DNA of 64,000 nt, taken from Colletotrichum lupini. Its lineage: Eukaryota; Ascomycota; Sordariomycetes; Glomerellales; Glomerellaceae. Below the pieces are notes generated by a model that was not told where the DNA came from, did not search any database, and was given only the letters and a program-made list of their open reading frames with translations. Position 1 is the first letter of the stretch, and the number at the start of each line of letters is the position of its first letter. Position numbers and translations under genes: made by a program. Below, piece by piece: positions 1 to 13,109 of this stretch. Location: NCBI RefSeq assembly GCF_023278565.1, contig NC_064678.1, positions 3,224,001 to 3,288,000 of the forward strand. Reading direction: 5' to 3'.

Positions 1-3000
1 TGACGGCGGCCTCGGCGTGCCGACGGTTCAAGCCTAAAGCTTAGCGGGTCTCTCGGGAACATGTTTGAAAGTTTTGTCTTAGACTCGCCAACGGGCGACT
101 CTGCAACCTTAAGTGCCGATGGACAGGGCTTTGCCGGACGAGAAACCAAATCTTCCGGATGTTTCTTTGTGAAGGAATCGTTGAAACCGAGAGCGACGCT
201 AGCCTGAAGGAAACAAATCCAGGTTGCTTTTTCCCCTCGGCGTCATGCCACCAAAACGGTGGTGCGGCTCAGCTTCCAGAGGGTGCCTCACCGTCGTGGT
301 TCCCACCTCACCTGAAGCATTGGTGCGCGCAGTAGTGGTTTTTTTTGGGTAGCAGAGCCTGTCAATCATAGCAGGGCCAATAAGCGCTGGGATGATGGCG
401 TTTGGGTTGCATCCCGGAAGTGTAGCCCTACGAGCTTCCAGACTGGCAGCGCTGGAGCCCGAATGACATATGCCCGCGCTAGGCCCAGGAGAGATTCGAG
501 TCCAGCTTTGAAGGTAACAGCTCGCGAATAAAATGCCGGGGCTGTTTTGCCAGTCGCCGGCAAAGCTCGTATTGTGGTCCGCGGATTAGGCAACTCCATA
601 ACAACGAGGACCAATGTTCAGCCCACAGAGAGGCAACAAAGCCAAGATTGCGCACAGCGTACGAGATCGTGGGGAAAAACTGGATCTGGTACACCCTCAG
701 GATTCAGCGATGGAGCTGGCGGCGTTCACTCAGCTTGGGAAGGCTTGCGGGACAGCTCAAAATGCGCCGTGTCTCTTTTGGCGGGCCAATCCACGGCTTT
801 TTAGGTACCTTGGCTTGAGCCGGTGGGCGTACAAAGAGCACAGGAACTTATGGAAGTGTGTGGACGTGGAGTCGAACCGCATATAGCCGTATCAACAACG
901 ATACGAAGTGGGTTGGGCTTGAGAAGGCGGCACACCTATGCGAAAGGAGAAAATGTTCGGCGATATTTGTGGCAGTAAGATTTGCAAGGACGGGCAGAAG
1001 GGATAAATCTTGCAACCATCATAGAACACCGGACGAACGCCTCTTCGTAAACAGATATGGACAGTTGGAAGCGAGGGGGGTCAGAATGGTCTTCAAAACG
1101 CGCCGTCAACGAGACCAAACATGCCATACCCACATGTTGGATCTGAAAGGGCAATGATGTGACGTGAACGATGGCTCGGACTTCACCTCGGAAGTCCTAA
1201 GGGGTGCCGGCAATTGGTGGACCTGATGGAAGTAAAGATCGCAGAACGGGTAGGTCGGCTGGCAGGCTGAGGTGAGAGCGAGAAAAAAGTCGTTCGGCGC
1301 CAAAAGGCAAAAGGGCAGCTACGAACGGCAGCTTTGCCAGAAAGGAGATGGGCGATCGCCACGGCCGTGATGTGGGCGGGTTGAAAAACGGCGCGGAATT
1401 GTGGCTGTCAGCATATCAGTCTAGCCGTGGGCTGTATGTACTATGTAGGCCGTCATGCTCCGTTGGAGCATATCTGTGGTCTGTGAGATTCGGCCGAGCT
1501 TCGCAGGTAAAAACTGGGGGTGAATTCGATCTATTGAAGTGTGCGTTATGCGCTGTCAGCGGAAGAGAGTGCGAGGAGTGCGAGGCCTAGATAGACGGTA
1601 GAATGTCTCGTGTTGTTAACGGTCGTGACCCTGAGACATGCATATGCCTTGCCAACGTCGATGAGAGAAGCGAAAGAAGAGCGGTGGGTTGATTGAGGGG
1701 AATCGAGGCGACATGAGGACTACTGCAAGCAGCAGCAGACATTAGCCAGGGGATGGAGAGGCGATGGCATGATGTTGACGGGCCTCGTCGGATTTGGTGC
1801 GTCGTGTGATTGATGCTGTATAATCGCTGGTGTTGTAAAGTTGGAGGAGGTGTCGCCCGGCAGGCAGAAGCCACGCCCATGGCGCTGTCAAGGCACGCCA
1901 CACGCCTTCGGGCGCCCCAGGAGGGAATCTGCAAGAAGCTTGCGGGAGAGGAAAATTCCGGGTAGGTCGAATGGCGGCAGAGAAAGAGAGCGCGATGAGC
2001 GCCTTGAAGTTTCCTGCTTTCTTGTTCGAGCCAGCGCCCGACTCTCTAGCGGTGAGACCCACCTGGCTGACAATGTGAGCAGAGCGTATGAGCGCAAGGT
2101 AAGGTACCTTCCAGGAGAACAATAATAAGCGTGAGATGTTGAGTGTGAGTTGTCTGTGGCGCACGGCAGGCGCTAAGCAATTCCTGTATTCTCAACCCGG
2201 GGAAGGAGGAGGAGTTGGTGGAGAAGGAGCAGCGGAAAGTTGTGGAAGCCACACTTTACCTCTAAAAATTGTCCGTGGAAGGCGCACGCACAGTGCGGAT
2301 ACCCCAATGTGGAAACTGCCGTCACCTGACAAGTGCGGGCAGTAACACAGTAAGATACAACAAGTGGGACTGTACATGCAGGCGCTGCAGGACCGCAGGG
2401 CAGGCAGGTAAGCTCCTCCCTGGCTCCTTCATGTAAGATTTCCCCGACCGCAGCATCGTATGCCTATCCCGATGCCGCTTCCCCCGTCTCTCTTACACCG
2501 TGCCACCCTCAACAACCCAATCCCGACCTCGTAGCACGGCTATCTGTCGACTTGGCTTACCTCTTTCCATCACATCTCTCTGTTCTCATTCGCCAACTGA
2601 CGATACCACATCCTGCAGCTCATCATCCATCTTCCATGTCCTTGGAATTCTCCCAGACCGTCTCCAAGGTAATCCCGGCCGAGATAATGCTGACTCTGAC
2701 TCCTTTTCCTCCCAGAGTTCCATCAGACCATCGCCTGGCCCGGCTCTCGTTCATCTAGAGTGTCCACTTGAGACTTTGCTGCACGCCATCTCAAGTCCCC
2801 AACAACCTCGTGGGTCCCTTGAGCTTCTTCCCCTCCTCATCTTTCTGCGCCGGCTGACCCTAAAAATAGCCCCCAACTACCATGCGGCCGGGGCAATACT
2901 CTAAGCAAGCCGGTGACTCTTGCTATGGAGAAAGTATACTACGAGTTTACGGCACATTTCGATACGAGCCGCCCGATGATGTCGTTGAGCCCATGACCAA

Positions 3001-4525
3001 GATAGGCCCGACCAGCTCCGGTTATCCTGCACATGCTCTGTGTACTACCTTATTCCATGAATGATTCGCCCACCAACCGCGCAGCTTAGTCAACCGACGG
3101 TGCCGCGCTCTCTTGTTACCTCATTAGTCCCTAACCTTCGTCTTGGCGAATCAGATGCTCCGTCTCCGTACTGGCTCGGTCTGATCGACCCTGGAGACAG
3201 CTCGCCGGTGAACGCAACCCAAGAAACGCTTTTTTTGCTTTTTGCACCGTTCTGCATTCGTATCCGCGAAAGTTCCACGTACCCCGACCGACCCGACTGT
3301 CTCTGGCGGATGCCCGGCCAGACGAGCCTCACCGCCGACTCCAAGACTGGTCTACAGCAGCATCCTAGCAAGAAGCCAGGTCCTTGTCGGGTGCGTCGAT
3401 CTGCCTTCTCGCTTAGATACGCTGGCAACTGAGCCATGCCCTAGAATCTCGACAACTCAATGGGTCCCTGGAGCGCCGGAATACCTCCCGTGCCAAGCAG
3501 TGGAGTGCCCGAACCGTACGAGCCTTCCAGCTGAGCTCAGACGGTCCACCGTGACTGTTGTCGTTCCATCTGGATATACTACGATCTGGTCCAACTTTCA
3601 GGCCTCTCGCGGTTGTGCTCCAGTCAGGTCGCACGTTTCCTGGGTGCGGTCAGACCTCTGCCTGCTAGCCTGGATACATACCATCCATATCACATCAGAA
3701 CCTTCAATGTGTCATTGCAAGCTGGCAGTTGATAGTGGAAATTGTGCTGACATGTTGCATGTCAAAATACCAAATCAAGCGCCCTACGATGCACTGCAAA
3801 CCTATCGGCACACGTCTGGGCCATCCGCGAGTACCGAACCATGACATATAGCTGTCCTCCAAGTGGCCCGTCAGCCTCATCCTTCACCTATTCTCAGCCT
3901 GTGTCACACGAGCCCGTCGTAGCCGTCGGTGCAGCTCATAGGTAGACATAGGGCAAGAAATTAGCACCTCCAAGGCAGATCTTGGGTCCAATTTGGGGAT
4001 CTGACATGATCCGCACCACCCAACCAGCTTTGTCGCATTCCGTCTGCCTGGCTACTGCCACCCATGACAAGCCGGAGCTCAGCCTCATCCCAGACTTGTC
4101 CCTGCTTGGCTTTTTCCATCCTTTCTTAGTACGCATCTTCTCTGCCCCGTATCGGTATCGCTAGCTCGACCCGAACGACCTGAAGCATGTTCCATCTACC
4201 TCCACATGGCACAACAAACATACCTTCTTTCTCCACAACGCACGATCGTATCCACCATGAAGGGGACTTGGCTTATTGTTCCCTCCATGTCAGAATGAGG
4301 CATGGTAACTGCCCAAGGGGCAGGGGTAGGATGCACCTCACTTCTACTCACACCTCACCTTCTTACTCGCATCAAGATATGCCTGGAAAGCTGCCGGTCT
4401 GTGTAGACGCCACCCCGAGGCCTTGGACATGCAAGTGCACCGAGACTATTGATGTCGACTTCCCGAAAGAGGCTAAGGCCTTGAAGGGCTGCTCCAGGCA
4501 AGACTTCACATTGATACACAAGTTG
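1..4525. other. No supportable gene; long noncoding region upstream of the laccase
   Basis: I see no reading frame here with recognisable domains or protein-like composition; the open frames are short, overlap on both strands and change register freely. Roughly 2470-2900 is rich in C/T on the plus strand, as fungal promoters and 5' leaders often are, so an untranslated leader or noncoding transcript is possible. Nothing here looks RIP-degraded. Confidence 0.5.
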
Positions 4526-4532
4526 TATATAA
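4526..4532 (+). promoter_or_regulatory. Candidate TATA box of the laccase gene
   Basis: TATATAA lies about 91 bp upstream of the laccase ATG, a plausible distance for a fungal core promoter. Seen by eye only; no transcription start is known. Confidence 0.4.
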
Positions 4533-4622
4533 TTCCAACTCTCCCTTCGGATATCTCGACGAAAGCACACAACACCAAGTCAGTCGCTCATCTCCTACCA
4601 GTCTTGTGCTTTCACGTTCATC

Positions 4623-6450
4623 ATGCTTTCCACCTTCATCAGCTCCAGCCTTGGGGCTTTCCTCCTTGCTTCCCTCGCCAATGCCAACCCCATTCGTTCG
4701 GTTGAGCAAAGGCAGACAGGCTGCGGTACCAACGGTATCGGTAACCGAGAATGCTGGAACGGAGACTTCAACATTGATTCCGATTTCGAGATCTTGACAC
4801 CGCCCCAGGGAAAGTTGAGAACCGTGAGTATCTTCTCTGCTTGATATTGAACTTGTTCTGACGACTTGAGTAGTTTGACTTCACCCTAAGCAACTTGACC
4901 GACGTCGCGCCAGATGGCGTTCACAAGCCGGCCATGTTGATCAACAACCAGTTCCCGGGTCCCACGATCGAGGCGGACTGGGGTGACACCATTCAGATAA
5001 ACGTCCACAACCAACTCCAGACCAACGGTACCTCCTTCCACTGGCATGGCATGCATCTGCGCGGCCACAATGACCAAGATGGCGCCAATGGTGTTACGGA
5101 ATGCCCTATCCCCCCTGGACAAAGCAAGACATACTCCTTCCAGTTGACTCAGTACGGTACATCATGGTATGTTAGCTTCTTTGTTGTTGCAGACTTGGAC
5201 CCACCGACTAATGCGTCTGCTTCAGGTATCACAGCCACTTTTCCGCCCAGTACGGCAACGGCGTTGCAGGCGCCATCCAGATCAACGGACCGGCGTCCGC
5301 TGACTACGATATTGACCTCGGTCCATTTGTTATCAGCGACTGGTACTACGGAACTGCAGATAACCTCTTGCGCCAAGCCGAGCTTGTGCCAGCCCGTCCC
5401 CCGCCTAGTGACAACATTCTCTTCAACGGCAAAAACATCAACCCACTTGGCGCTGGCGGTCAATACCAGAAGACGAGGCTGACCCCGGGCAAGAAGCACC
5501 GTCTCAGGCTCATTAACACCTCTGTTGACAACACTTTCACCGTCTCCCTGGTAGGCCACAGCTTCACCGTCATTGCTACCGATCTCGTTCCCGTGAAGCC
5601 AGTCAGCAAGGACAGCCTCTTCATGACTGTCGGCCAGCGCTACGATGTAATCATTGAAGCAAACAAGGAAATTGAGAACTACTGGTTCAACGCGACTGTT
5701 GGTGGCGGCGGTCTTTGCGGCGAGACCAAGAACCCTCACCCCGCTTCAATCTTCTTCTACGATGGATCTCCGGATAGACTGCCAGTTGACCAAGGTACAC
5801 CTCCCGCCAACCTGGGATGCGCTGATACCACCGGGTTTACTCCTGTGCTCTCCCGAACGGCCCCCTCAGACAAGTTTGATGCGAGCAAGACACTGGACAT
5901 TGCTTTGGACACGCCGACTATCAACGGCGCAGCGGTCTATCGCTGGAAGGTCAATGGGAACGACATTGACGTTCAGTGGGACAAGCCCACTTTGGAGTAC
6001 GTTGCTGAGGGCAACAACTCCTGGCCGGAACGTGCCAACATCATTGAGATCCCCGAGGCCAACGATTGGACTTGGTGGGTGATTGAGAACACTGGCGCTC
6101 TGCCGCATCCCATCCATCTCCACGGTCACGACTTCTTGCTCCTCGGTACTGGCAGCGGCACATTCAGCGGCTCAGAGGGCCTCAACTTTGAGAACCCCAC
6201 CCGCAGAGACGTTGCACAACTCCCCGGCTCTGGATGGATGGTGATCGCATTCAAGACAGACAACCCGGGCGCCTGGCTGATGCATTGCCACATTGCCTGG
6301 CATGTGAGCATGGGTCTCAGCGTTCAGTTCCTCGAGCGAAAGAGCGAAATCGCTTCAACGCTCGACCTGGCATCGATCAAACCGACCTGCGATGCTTGGA
6401 GGAAGTATGAGCCAACCGCCGTGTGGCCCAAGCATGATTCTGGATTGTAA
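4623..6450 (+). CDS. Secreted laccase (multicopper oxidase), ascomycete type
   Basis: Predicted to oxidise phenols with reduction of O2 to water outside the cell. Exons 4623-4823, 4874-5166 and 5226-6450 give 572 aa; both introns (50 and 59 bp) have GT..AG ends, and the second splits a Trp codon. A signal peptide ends near residue 21. All four copper signatures are present: HWHG 123-126, HSH 167-169, HPIHLHGH 459-466 and HCHIAWH 518-524. The type 1 axial position (Leu529, ten residues after Cys519) is non-coordinating, as in medium-potential laccases. The protein stops exactly at DSGL. In ascomycete laccases such as the Melanocarpus enzyme this is the mature C-terminus left after removal of an extension, so here the extension seems absent. 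Physiological substrate (pigment, lignin, host phenolics) is unknown. Confidence 0.95.
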
Positions 6451-9400
6451 GAAGAACGCCGCCTTGGGCTGGCTGAGAACACAAACAGCATATGTGGCGT
6501 CCACTTACTGAGAGGACCAACTGCGGTGTGGTGGGCAGTCAACCAACACGAGAGCACCAAGCCAGCCTGGTGCCTCAGCCTTCAAGGTCATCCTGCTTTT
6601 ATTGGCCTTTTTTCGGCTATGACTTGATTTCCGGGCAGTCACCCAACCCTCCATGATTGCCAGGGTTTGGTGCGGCGCGGAATCCGGGCCTCTCCGGTCC
6701 TGTCATGGGTCACCGGCGCGCATGACAGGTACACCACCTCTTCGCAGCGGACTTCCGGGCCTCACAAGCATTTAGCGCGCACGCGCACTAATTAATGATC
6801 GACTTACGCAGCAAGGATATGGGAGGAGAACATTTACTTTTAGCAGGCGCAGGCATTTCATTGGTGTTTTTCCTTATGCATGGATTGGAGTTGTCCGGTT
6901 GCTGATACCTATTTTGTCCGCTCCGCTTCATCGATTGGTCTATTTTCATTTACATGGGTTAAAAACATGCATAGAATTGGGTGAGCAGGGTTACAACATG
7001 ATTTGCTCGGACTTTTCTACAGAAACATGCCTAATTCATTTGTTCTTTTTTCCGTCAAATTTCTCAAGTAAAGTAATGATGTTTTCCGCTCACACACATT
7101 TTCAGCCCTATGACCTAAGGCGCATGCAATGCAGTAAGCAATATTTTCCTGCGCGATGAGCTGGGAGCAGAGCAGAGAAGAGCAGGATCTCGGGGCGGGC
7201 TATCAGCGGAAAGTGGGAGGAGCTGTGCAGGAGTCGGCCGGAGGTAGCGGAATCCCGTTGCACACCAGCAAGCACGCGACTATTGGGACGGGACTCGAGG
7301 TGGCTAAGGTGATTAGAGTACTGCTTAGACGCAACCCTCAAAATCGCCAAATGCCGAGGACTGCGGTAGGGGCGGATGCTACGTCTGGTAGTGGTGTGAC
7401 CTCAGCTCGCATCGCCCCCAATCTGGCGATTCCCCTAGGCTCGGGATTTCTGGACTTATGTCAGCTTCGGTCGTCGGTCTTGGTGTGTCCGGGTGTGTGG
7501 TGCCGGTGGTGTGATTTGAGTGTGCGGATGAGTGCCGCCTTGGCGCAGCTGGATGGGATTCTGACAGCGGAAGGCGACAGACAGTGTCTGGATCTCGCCA
7601 TGGAGTGCAATGGATGGGTTACATGTGCGATGAAGAGATCTTGCCTGCTGCGGATTCCCGAGACGGGCGATGGCATGAAGACGGAGACGGAGGGGAACGG
7701 GGATGGATGCGGGCGGGGGGTCATTGCCAAGATGCAGCCAATGTTGATCTCGGAGCTTGGCGGGGTTTGGGGGGGACTAGGTTAGAGCTGTCTATCCGTA
7801 CCGCCGATGGTGTGGGGGTGGTGTCGGGGATCGCTGTGGAGATCTTGTGGGCCCGGGCTCGGTGGAGTCCCGGGTCTGGAAGCTCAACGTCGTTCCTTCC
7901 CTGAGACCTCTCCTTCCTCCGGGCATCTTTGGTAATTGTACACGTGACCCGACGTACCTTCCCACCTTCCTTCACCTTACCTTCCATGGCTGAAGCACCC
8001 TACCTTACACAAGGAGCCTATTCACCTCATTCTGTCACCAGCACACCCATCCGGCCACTTGGCCGGGTGGGTTAGACTCTGACGCAGAGTCGATAGTAAA
8101 TGAAATACTCCAATGAAGCCGTGCTGACCTGAGGGGCGCGCTGTTCAAATCCGAATAGGGGCGTGAATTATCGAGTAAGTTATCACCAGCCCCATCCCTT
8201 GTTCCTTTCTTTTTTGCATTTTTCTCGTAATTCCAGGTTAGGGATCTGCATCACCAGTTACAGAGGGCTCACATTTTTGATGGGAATCGACTTTGGAGCA
8301 TGAAATTTGAGGCTGCATGGTAGATATATGTGGGAAGTTTGTGAGTTGGACCTATGCTTTGCTAAGATAGTTCGTGATAAGCGGTTAACTGACTCCGTCC
8401 GTAGTGAGGTAGGTCATGCTTGGAATGAATGGTCGGACAGCACTTGATAATCCAAGCCACCTACCAGGGAAATAACTGCAAGATACTATCTATCTCATAC
8501 CGAAACTCTGCCCCCCCAGCCTCCTTCGTGGCAGAAACCGCCGCCCCTCCGATAACACTCACGACTCGAGTATCCCGGACCATATGCTCTGCCCCCAGCG
8601 GGTTGTCCCCTCTCCCTACGGCACCTCCTCATAGACTATGCGCCTCTCAACGACCAGCAGCCACCTCCAGGCGCGGTCCAGAGACGTTCTACGCCCCTGT
8701 CTCCTTCAAAAAGATGGTAGTCGCCCGGTTGGGGATCCAACCATCGGAAGAGGTACTCTGATAGAAGGAAGATCAAGGTAGAGGAGCTTGTGCGACGGCC
8801 CGACGAGCGTTTTTCTGTTCTACGCGCGGAGATCCGAAAGCGTACAGGTTGGCGAGAGCTTCTTTGATTGCTACTTCAGTCAGAGGAGTATAGGATTTGA
8901 AGGAGAGTGGGAGCTTGGTTAGGGCGTTGATCAGGTGTGCTGCTGATAATCTTGTGCCGCCGTCGCTTTTGACTGTAATGAGATGGAATGATGCCCGTAA
9001 AATTCAAAATAACAGAACTATCAGCGATCTCTGGTGAGAACCGTCACCCCATGTTCGGTCATCTCGACGCTGACTGCGCGTTGATTCGGGAGCGCTTTCT
9101 TCCTGTAACTGCGGCTATCGCATGCAATCTGGAGGCGCCTCGGTCTATCCATCCATAGATACTGGTTGGCCCTAAAAGCAAGCATCTACATGCGCTGCGT
9201 GGATACGACAGCAACTATACGGGAAGAGGTAACATCTCTCTTCTTGCATATGCTCGGAGATTGCGACATGCCCTGAGGAACGTAGGCGCCGGCCGCCGAC
9301 TTCTCTGCATTTCATGAGATGGAGCCAGTCCCCTCGCCAGCTCGGCTCTAGGATTTCCCTGTAGCATCTGAGTTGCTTGAGGATGCGCAGACCATTGAGA

Positions 9401-11086
9401 GGAGGCCGATGCTGGCACCGTACCCATTTGAGGTGCGGTGGAGGGGTAGGCTTCGAGAAGGGTGTAGTCCATGTTGTTCAACATTTCAATCATGTTTGCT
9501 AGGGCGAGAGCCGCTACACTTCCGGAGAAGGTGACAATTCTGAGGCATATGGTGCGTAGTGGCGATGATGATGGTGGTGGTAGTGGTGAGGGGGGCGCGT
9601 GGGTGATCGAGGGTTCGGTGTAAGTGACGGCAACACTGCTGGGATATCGAGACATCGGCTGAAGGCAAGGATTCATTTATGGACAAACATGGAAGATTGT
9701 GGAGTTTTCTTGGTCTCGTATAAGTGAGAGTTGACAACGTATTCGCTACGGTTAAGTCATCCTATGGCGGAGCTCGAATCTTGACAACTTGCACTTGCCC
9801 GATAGCAGATCTGATACCGGACATAATCACAATCTGTCTTTCATCTAAGTGGCATGAGAGGAAGTGGGTTTCAAGACTAGTAACATACAATCTCGCGTCA
9901 AAGACTTGAAGGGTGACGTGTGGATCAGAGGACGAGGTCTTTTGGACTCAGTCTCTCGTGGATGTCGTGCTCGTGCGACGACCCACGAGCCAGCTGTACG
10001 GGAGATTGAAAGTGAAGTACAAGAGTGATCAAGTGCGCTTGTAGCCATGAGAATTCATCTTCGGGCGTTCGCAGACCTATCAACACAAGGCAGCTGTGAA
10101 TACTGTGGCTACTATGTCTTCGCAGGGAGACGGAGCCGAGCTGGATAAGGGCTTAATGCGCAGCGTGTTGTGCTTCCCATGGCTATGGCGTCGAAGTAAG
10201 GACCTTAATTCTGGTACATATTCCGTAGGAAATACAGTTTGTGACCTTCTGCACGCGAGACCTGCGCTGCAACCCAGCTTTCGAGCTTCTCCATAGGTCA
10301 GGTACAGTCACCCGGAATCGATCTTCCTCTGTAAGCGGTGGTGGCTGCGTCTTGCCCGCCTCATCTCACGTACATGCGAAGCTCGAACAATTTCCAAAGA
10401 GCTTGTGCAATAATAACAGATCAAAGCATTTCATCCTTCGCTGCAAATAATTACATGCCTAGCTATAAGATTAGCTGAGAGTTCCTGGAAACCACCCAAG
10501 ACAGACAGTAATGGAGCACTTGACTTTTGTCAGCGCATTGGGCACACCTATTCTCGCTGTACTTCGAGGCGATTCAGGCGCCTTGTCCGCGCTAGCAACA
10601 TGTAAAATTGGGTGAAGTCACTAGGTTTATCGGCAAAGAAAGAAGCATGCCATCAGACTACATGCCCCCCTCCGCTGACAACTCTGGAAGAGCCCATTGA
10701 ATTTCCAGAAAGCATTCTCCCGAGAGCTTCGATGAGATGTATTGCGTGGATGCTGCATTCCTGCACAACATTGGGGTTTCATCGCCCTGACTCACAGTGA
10801 CCTTCACAACTAGACATCTTACCTCGCAATCATGGCTGGGGATTAGGACTATTGGGTAGCAAGCTCGACAACATCTTTATCCCTGTTCAGAGACTGAACG
10901 AGTGGACTTTTCGAACGTTTTTCAAGCATTTCTTAGACTAAACGATATAACTCCGCCAGTACAGCGTTTGGACCCGCCCATGCAAAGTATGTAGTTACTA
11001 ACAGCATTATAGGAAAATAGCGACTGAATCTCTCACAGCGCTAAAAGTCTCGTTAAATATTATAAAACACACTATCTTCTACAATA
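6451..11086. other. No supportable gene between the laccase and the first Copia element
   Basis: Base composition is normal up to about 11.0 kb, then becomes AT-rich next to the retrotransposon. Open frames are scattered over both strands without recognisable domains. The plus strand is G-rich at about 7400-7900. A degenerate tRNA-like pattern near 8053-8163 was examined and rejected. A genuine gene of unknown family with several short exons cannot be excluded. Confidence 0.45.
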
Positions 11087-11091
11087 GATTT
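11087..11091. repeat. Left target-site duplication GATTT
   Basis: GATTT directly precedes the left 177-bp LTR and is repeated exactly at 18671-18675 after the right LTR. This shows the element inserted as a unit and that both outer ends are intact. Confidence 0.9.
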
Positions 11092-11268
11092 TGTCACGAG
11101 TTATGGCACGCAGCAATGGGCATACGGAGTGTAGTAAAAGTGGCTTAACTATCAAAGTAGAAATAGACAAAAGGAGAAGGTCTATATATACGATATCTAA
11201 GATAGACACGTAATTTAGCACGTAACGGGCACTTTATGAGGTACGATTACTATCCCTATTACGTAACA
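11092..11268 (-). repeat. Left LTR (177 bp), family 1 Copia
   Basis: Begins TGTCACGAG and ends TTACGTAACA, the TG..CA ends usual for LTRs. It aligns without gaps to 18494-18670 with 15 differences, all transitions in TpG/CpA context. Because pol is on the minus strand, this is the 3' LTR of the element. Confidence 0.93.
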
Positions 11269-11879
11269 CACCCCCCAATTACTACCGCTAAGGAGCTATT
11301 ATACCCAAAATAGAATCTCTAAATACCCTCATAAAGGCCTAATTTAGTCAAATATAAATAAAGGAAAATTAAGCATAAAGGATACGCGTCTTTTAAACCG
11401 CGTTTATTATAAATATATCCCTTCGTCTAAAATAAATAGAATCCTAACCTAGAATAGCGCGTATTCTACTATTTCTAGTATATAAATTACTAAGGGCGAG
11501 GCTGCCTAGCCGCCTTACGTATATCTAAATTCTCGCGGCGTCGCCTAGCTATTATTTTTCTTTTTCTTTTTAACCTCTCGTAGTTATTATAAGTACCCCT
11601 ATTTACTACGCGCGCGCGCTTATACCGTCAAATCGTTTACTAATTTTATTCTAAATATAAATATTTAATATATCCGGAAGTAATAATAAGTTTTGCGTAA
11701 TTTCTATAATACCTCTTATATATATATTATATAGTTTATTAAGAGTTTAGATAGGTAATAATACTAACGAGCCCCTCTAGGTCGTTACCCCCCCCCGCGA
11801 CCTCTTACCCGCCTACTAGGGCCCGGTTACTAAGCTCTCCCTCCCTAACTAAAAGGATATCGAAGCTACTAGTCGAGAC

Positions 11880-12877
11880 GCCGAGGACTTTATTAAGTTC
11901 GAGGCTCTCCTTAGCGGCCGTAATAAGGGTAATAATAAAGTAAATAGTAATAATAAGAGCTCTAACGGGCTTTTACTTATCCCCCCCTCGGAGTTTAAGA
12001 GTAAGGATAAGACTAGTTTAGATAATAAGCCCTTTGAGAAGGGTATATCGTATACTTATTATCTTAGGAGTTTATATTTAATATTATTTTAAAGTCTAAA
12101 AAACGCAAGGCTAGCTCTTTTTAAAAGGGCGGTAAGAAATAAAAAAGAACGCCGAGAGGCTAAGGTACCCCCCGCGGTAAGTATAGTTCTTTTCGCTATT
12201 CTAAACCTATTTAACGTATACTTAATCCCTAAGAAGCTTAAAGGAGAGGCTCCCGAGGAACGGGAGATCTAGTACCTACCCTATCTTAAAGTAACCCTCT
12301 AGTATACCGATACTAAGGATAATAGTCGTTATTTTATAAAAAGTAATAGCCGGTATGCGCGCTACTTTAACGGCCGTTCGGCTAAAAGGTATATTAATAT
12401 ACTAATCGTTTTGCGGCTAATAGCCTAGGCCCTTACCGAGGCTATTATAAATAGCGCTCCCTCTCTCGTAAGTATATTATCCTTTTCTATTATTAAAAAG
12501 CGCACTTCTAACTATAGTTTTAATAAAATATTACTAAGCTCCGTAATATCGTCCGCTAAATATATAATAACTAGAGGATATACGAAAACTATATCGGCTT
12601 CTATATAGAGGACTTCCTCAACGCGCACCCCCGGTCCTCTCTCGCGCCTATTATAGTCGTTTATAACTAACTTCTTATCGCGCCGCCCGCTTCCGTACCT
12701 TAAGTTATTAACTTAACGGTCGTTCCGGCTCTTACGCCCCCCGCTACCCTTACTACTCCTAGTTTTATAAACTTCGAGGCGCATAAGACGCGTTTCCTAG
12801 CGCGCATACTAACCCTCCTCCTTAGTAACGCTATACTCCTAGCGATCGCATACTTCGTAAACTAAGAGTTTAAATAA
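11880..12877 (+). pseudogene. Degraded extra reading frame on the strand opposite to pol, inside family 1 Copia
   Basis: Read on the plus strand, 11880 to about 12600 and 12572-12877 give protein-like stretches interrupted mainly by TAG codons, as CAG-to-TAG RIP would make. One part includes the basic stretch SKKRKAS; the last part has a Pro-rich segment followed by a hydrophobic run (ILTLLLSNAILLAIAYFV) that could span a membrane. The two parts lie in different frames, so at least one indel or intron is needed to join them. The region sits between the RNase H end and the LTR, where a standard Copia element has no gene. Family unknown; it could be an acquired gene or a relic of an older insertion. 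Confidence 0.45.
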
Positions 12878-13109
12878 TAAGCGCAAACCCGGGTCTTATT
12901 TTTATATACGTATACCCTACGGGGTAAGGTTATTTTATTTATTTTAGGCCTCTAGGCCGCACTCTAAGTTCTATCTATCGTCTACCTTCGGGTATTAAGT
13001 TTTTCTAAGCGTGGCCTAAATTAATTATTTTTAACTATTTTAGCTATTTATAATAGCTTCTCGCGTATCGTAGAGGTTAAGAAGTATATAGAAATATTCG
13101 AACTTAGCT

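Noticed and set aside
3242..3844. 200-codon plus-strand frame upstream of the laccase
   Set aside because: No domain, no splice pattern, and the opposite strand has an equally long overlapping frame.
7156..7785. 209-codon plus-strand frame downstream of the laccase
   Set aside because: Low-complexity G-rich DNA; no conserved domain and overlapping frames on the other strand.
8053..8163. tRNA-like pattern: A-box-like TGGCCGGGTGG at 8060 and B-box-like GTTCAAATC at 8143, with a GACTC/GAGTC stem after the A box
   Set aside because: The acceptor and T stems pair poorly in any register, position 33 is not T in the candidate anticodon loop, and the fold needs a large intron. At most a degenerate relic.
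9215..9676. 153-codon minus-strand frame with Ser/Pro/Thr-rich start
   Set aside because: Includes a simple ATG/GTG-rich repeat on the plus strand; nothing supports translation.
12181..12877. Idea that the plus-strand frame in the first Copia element is its gag gene
   Set aside because: Pol lies on the opposite strand, and gag must be on the same strand upstream of pol; no zinc knuckle found here.
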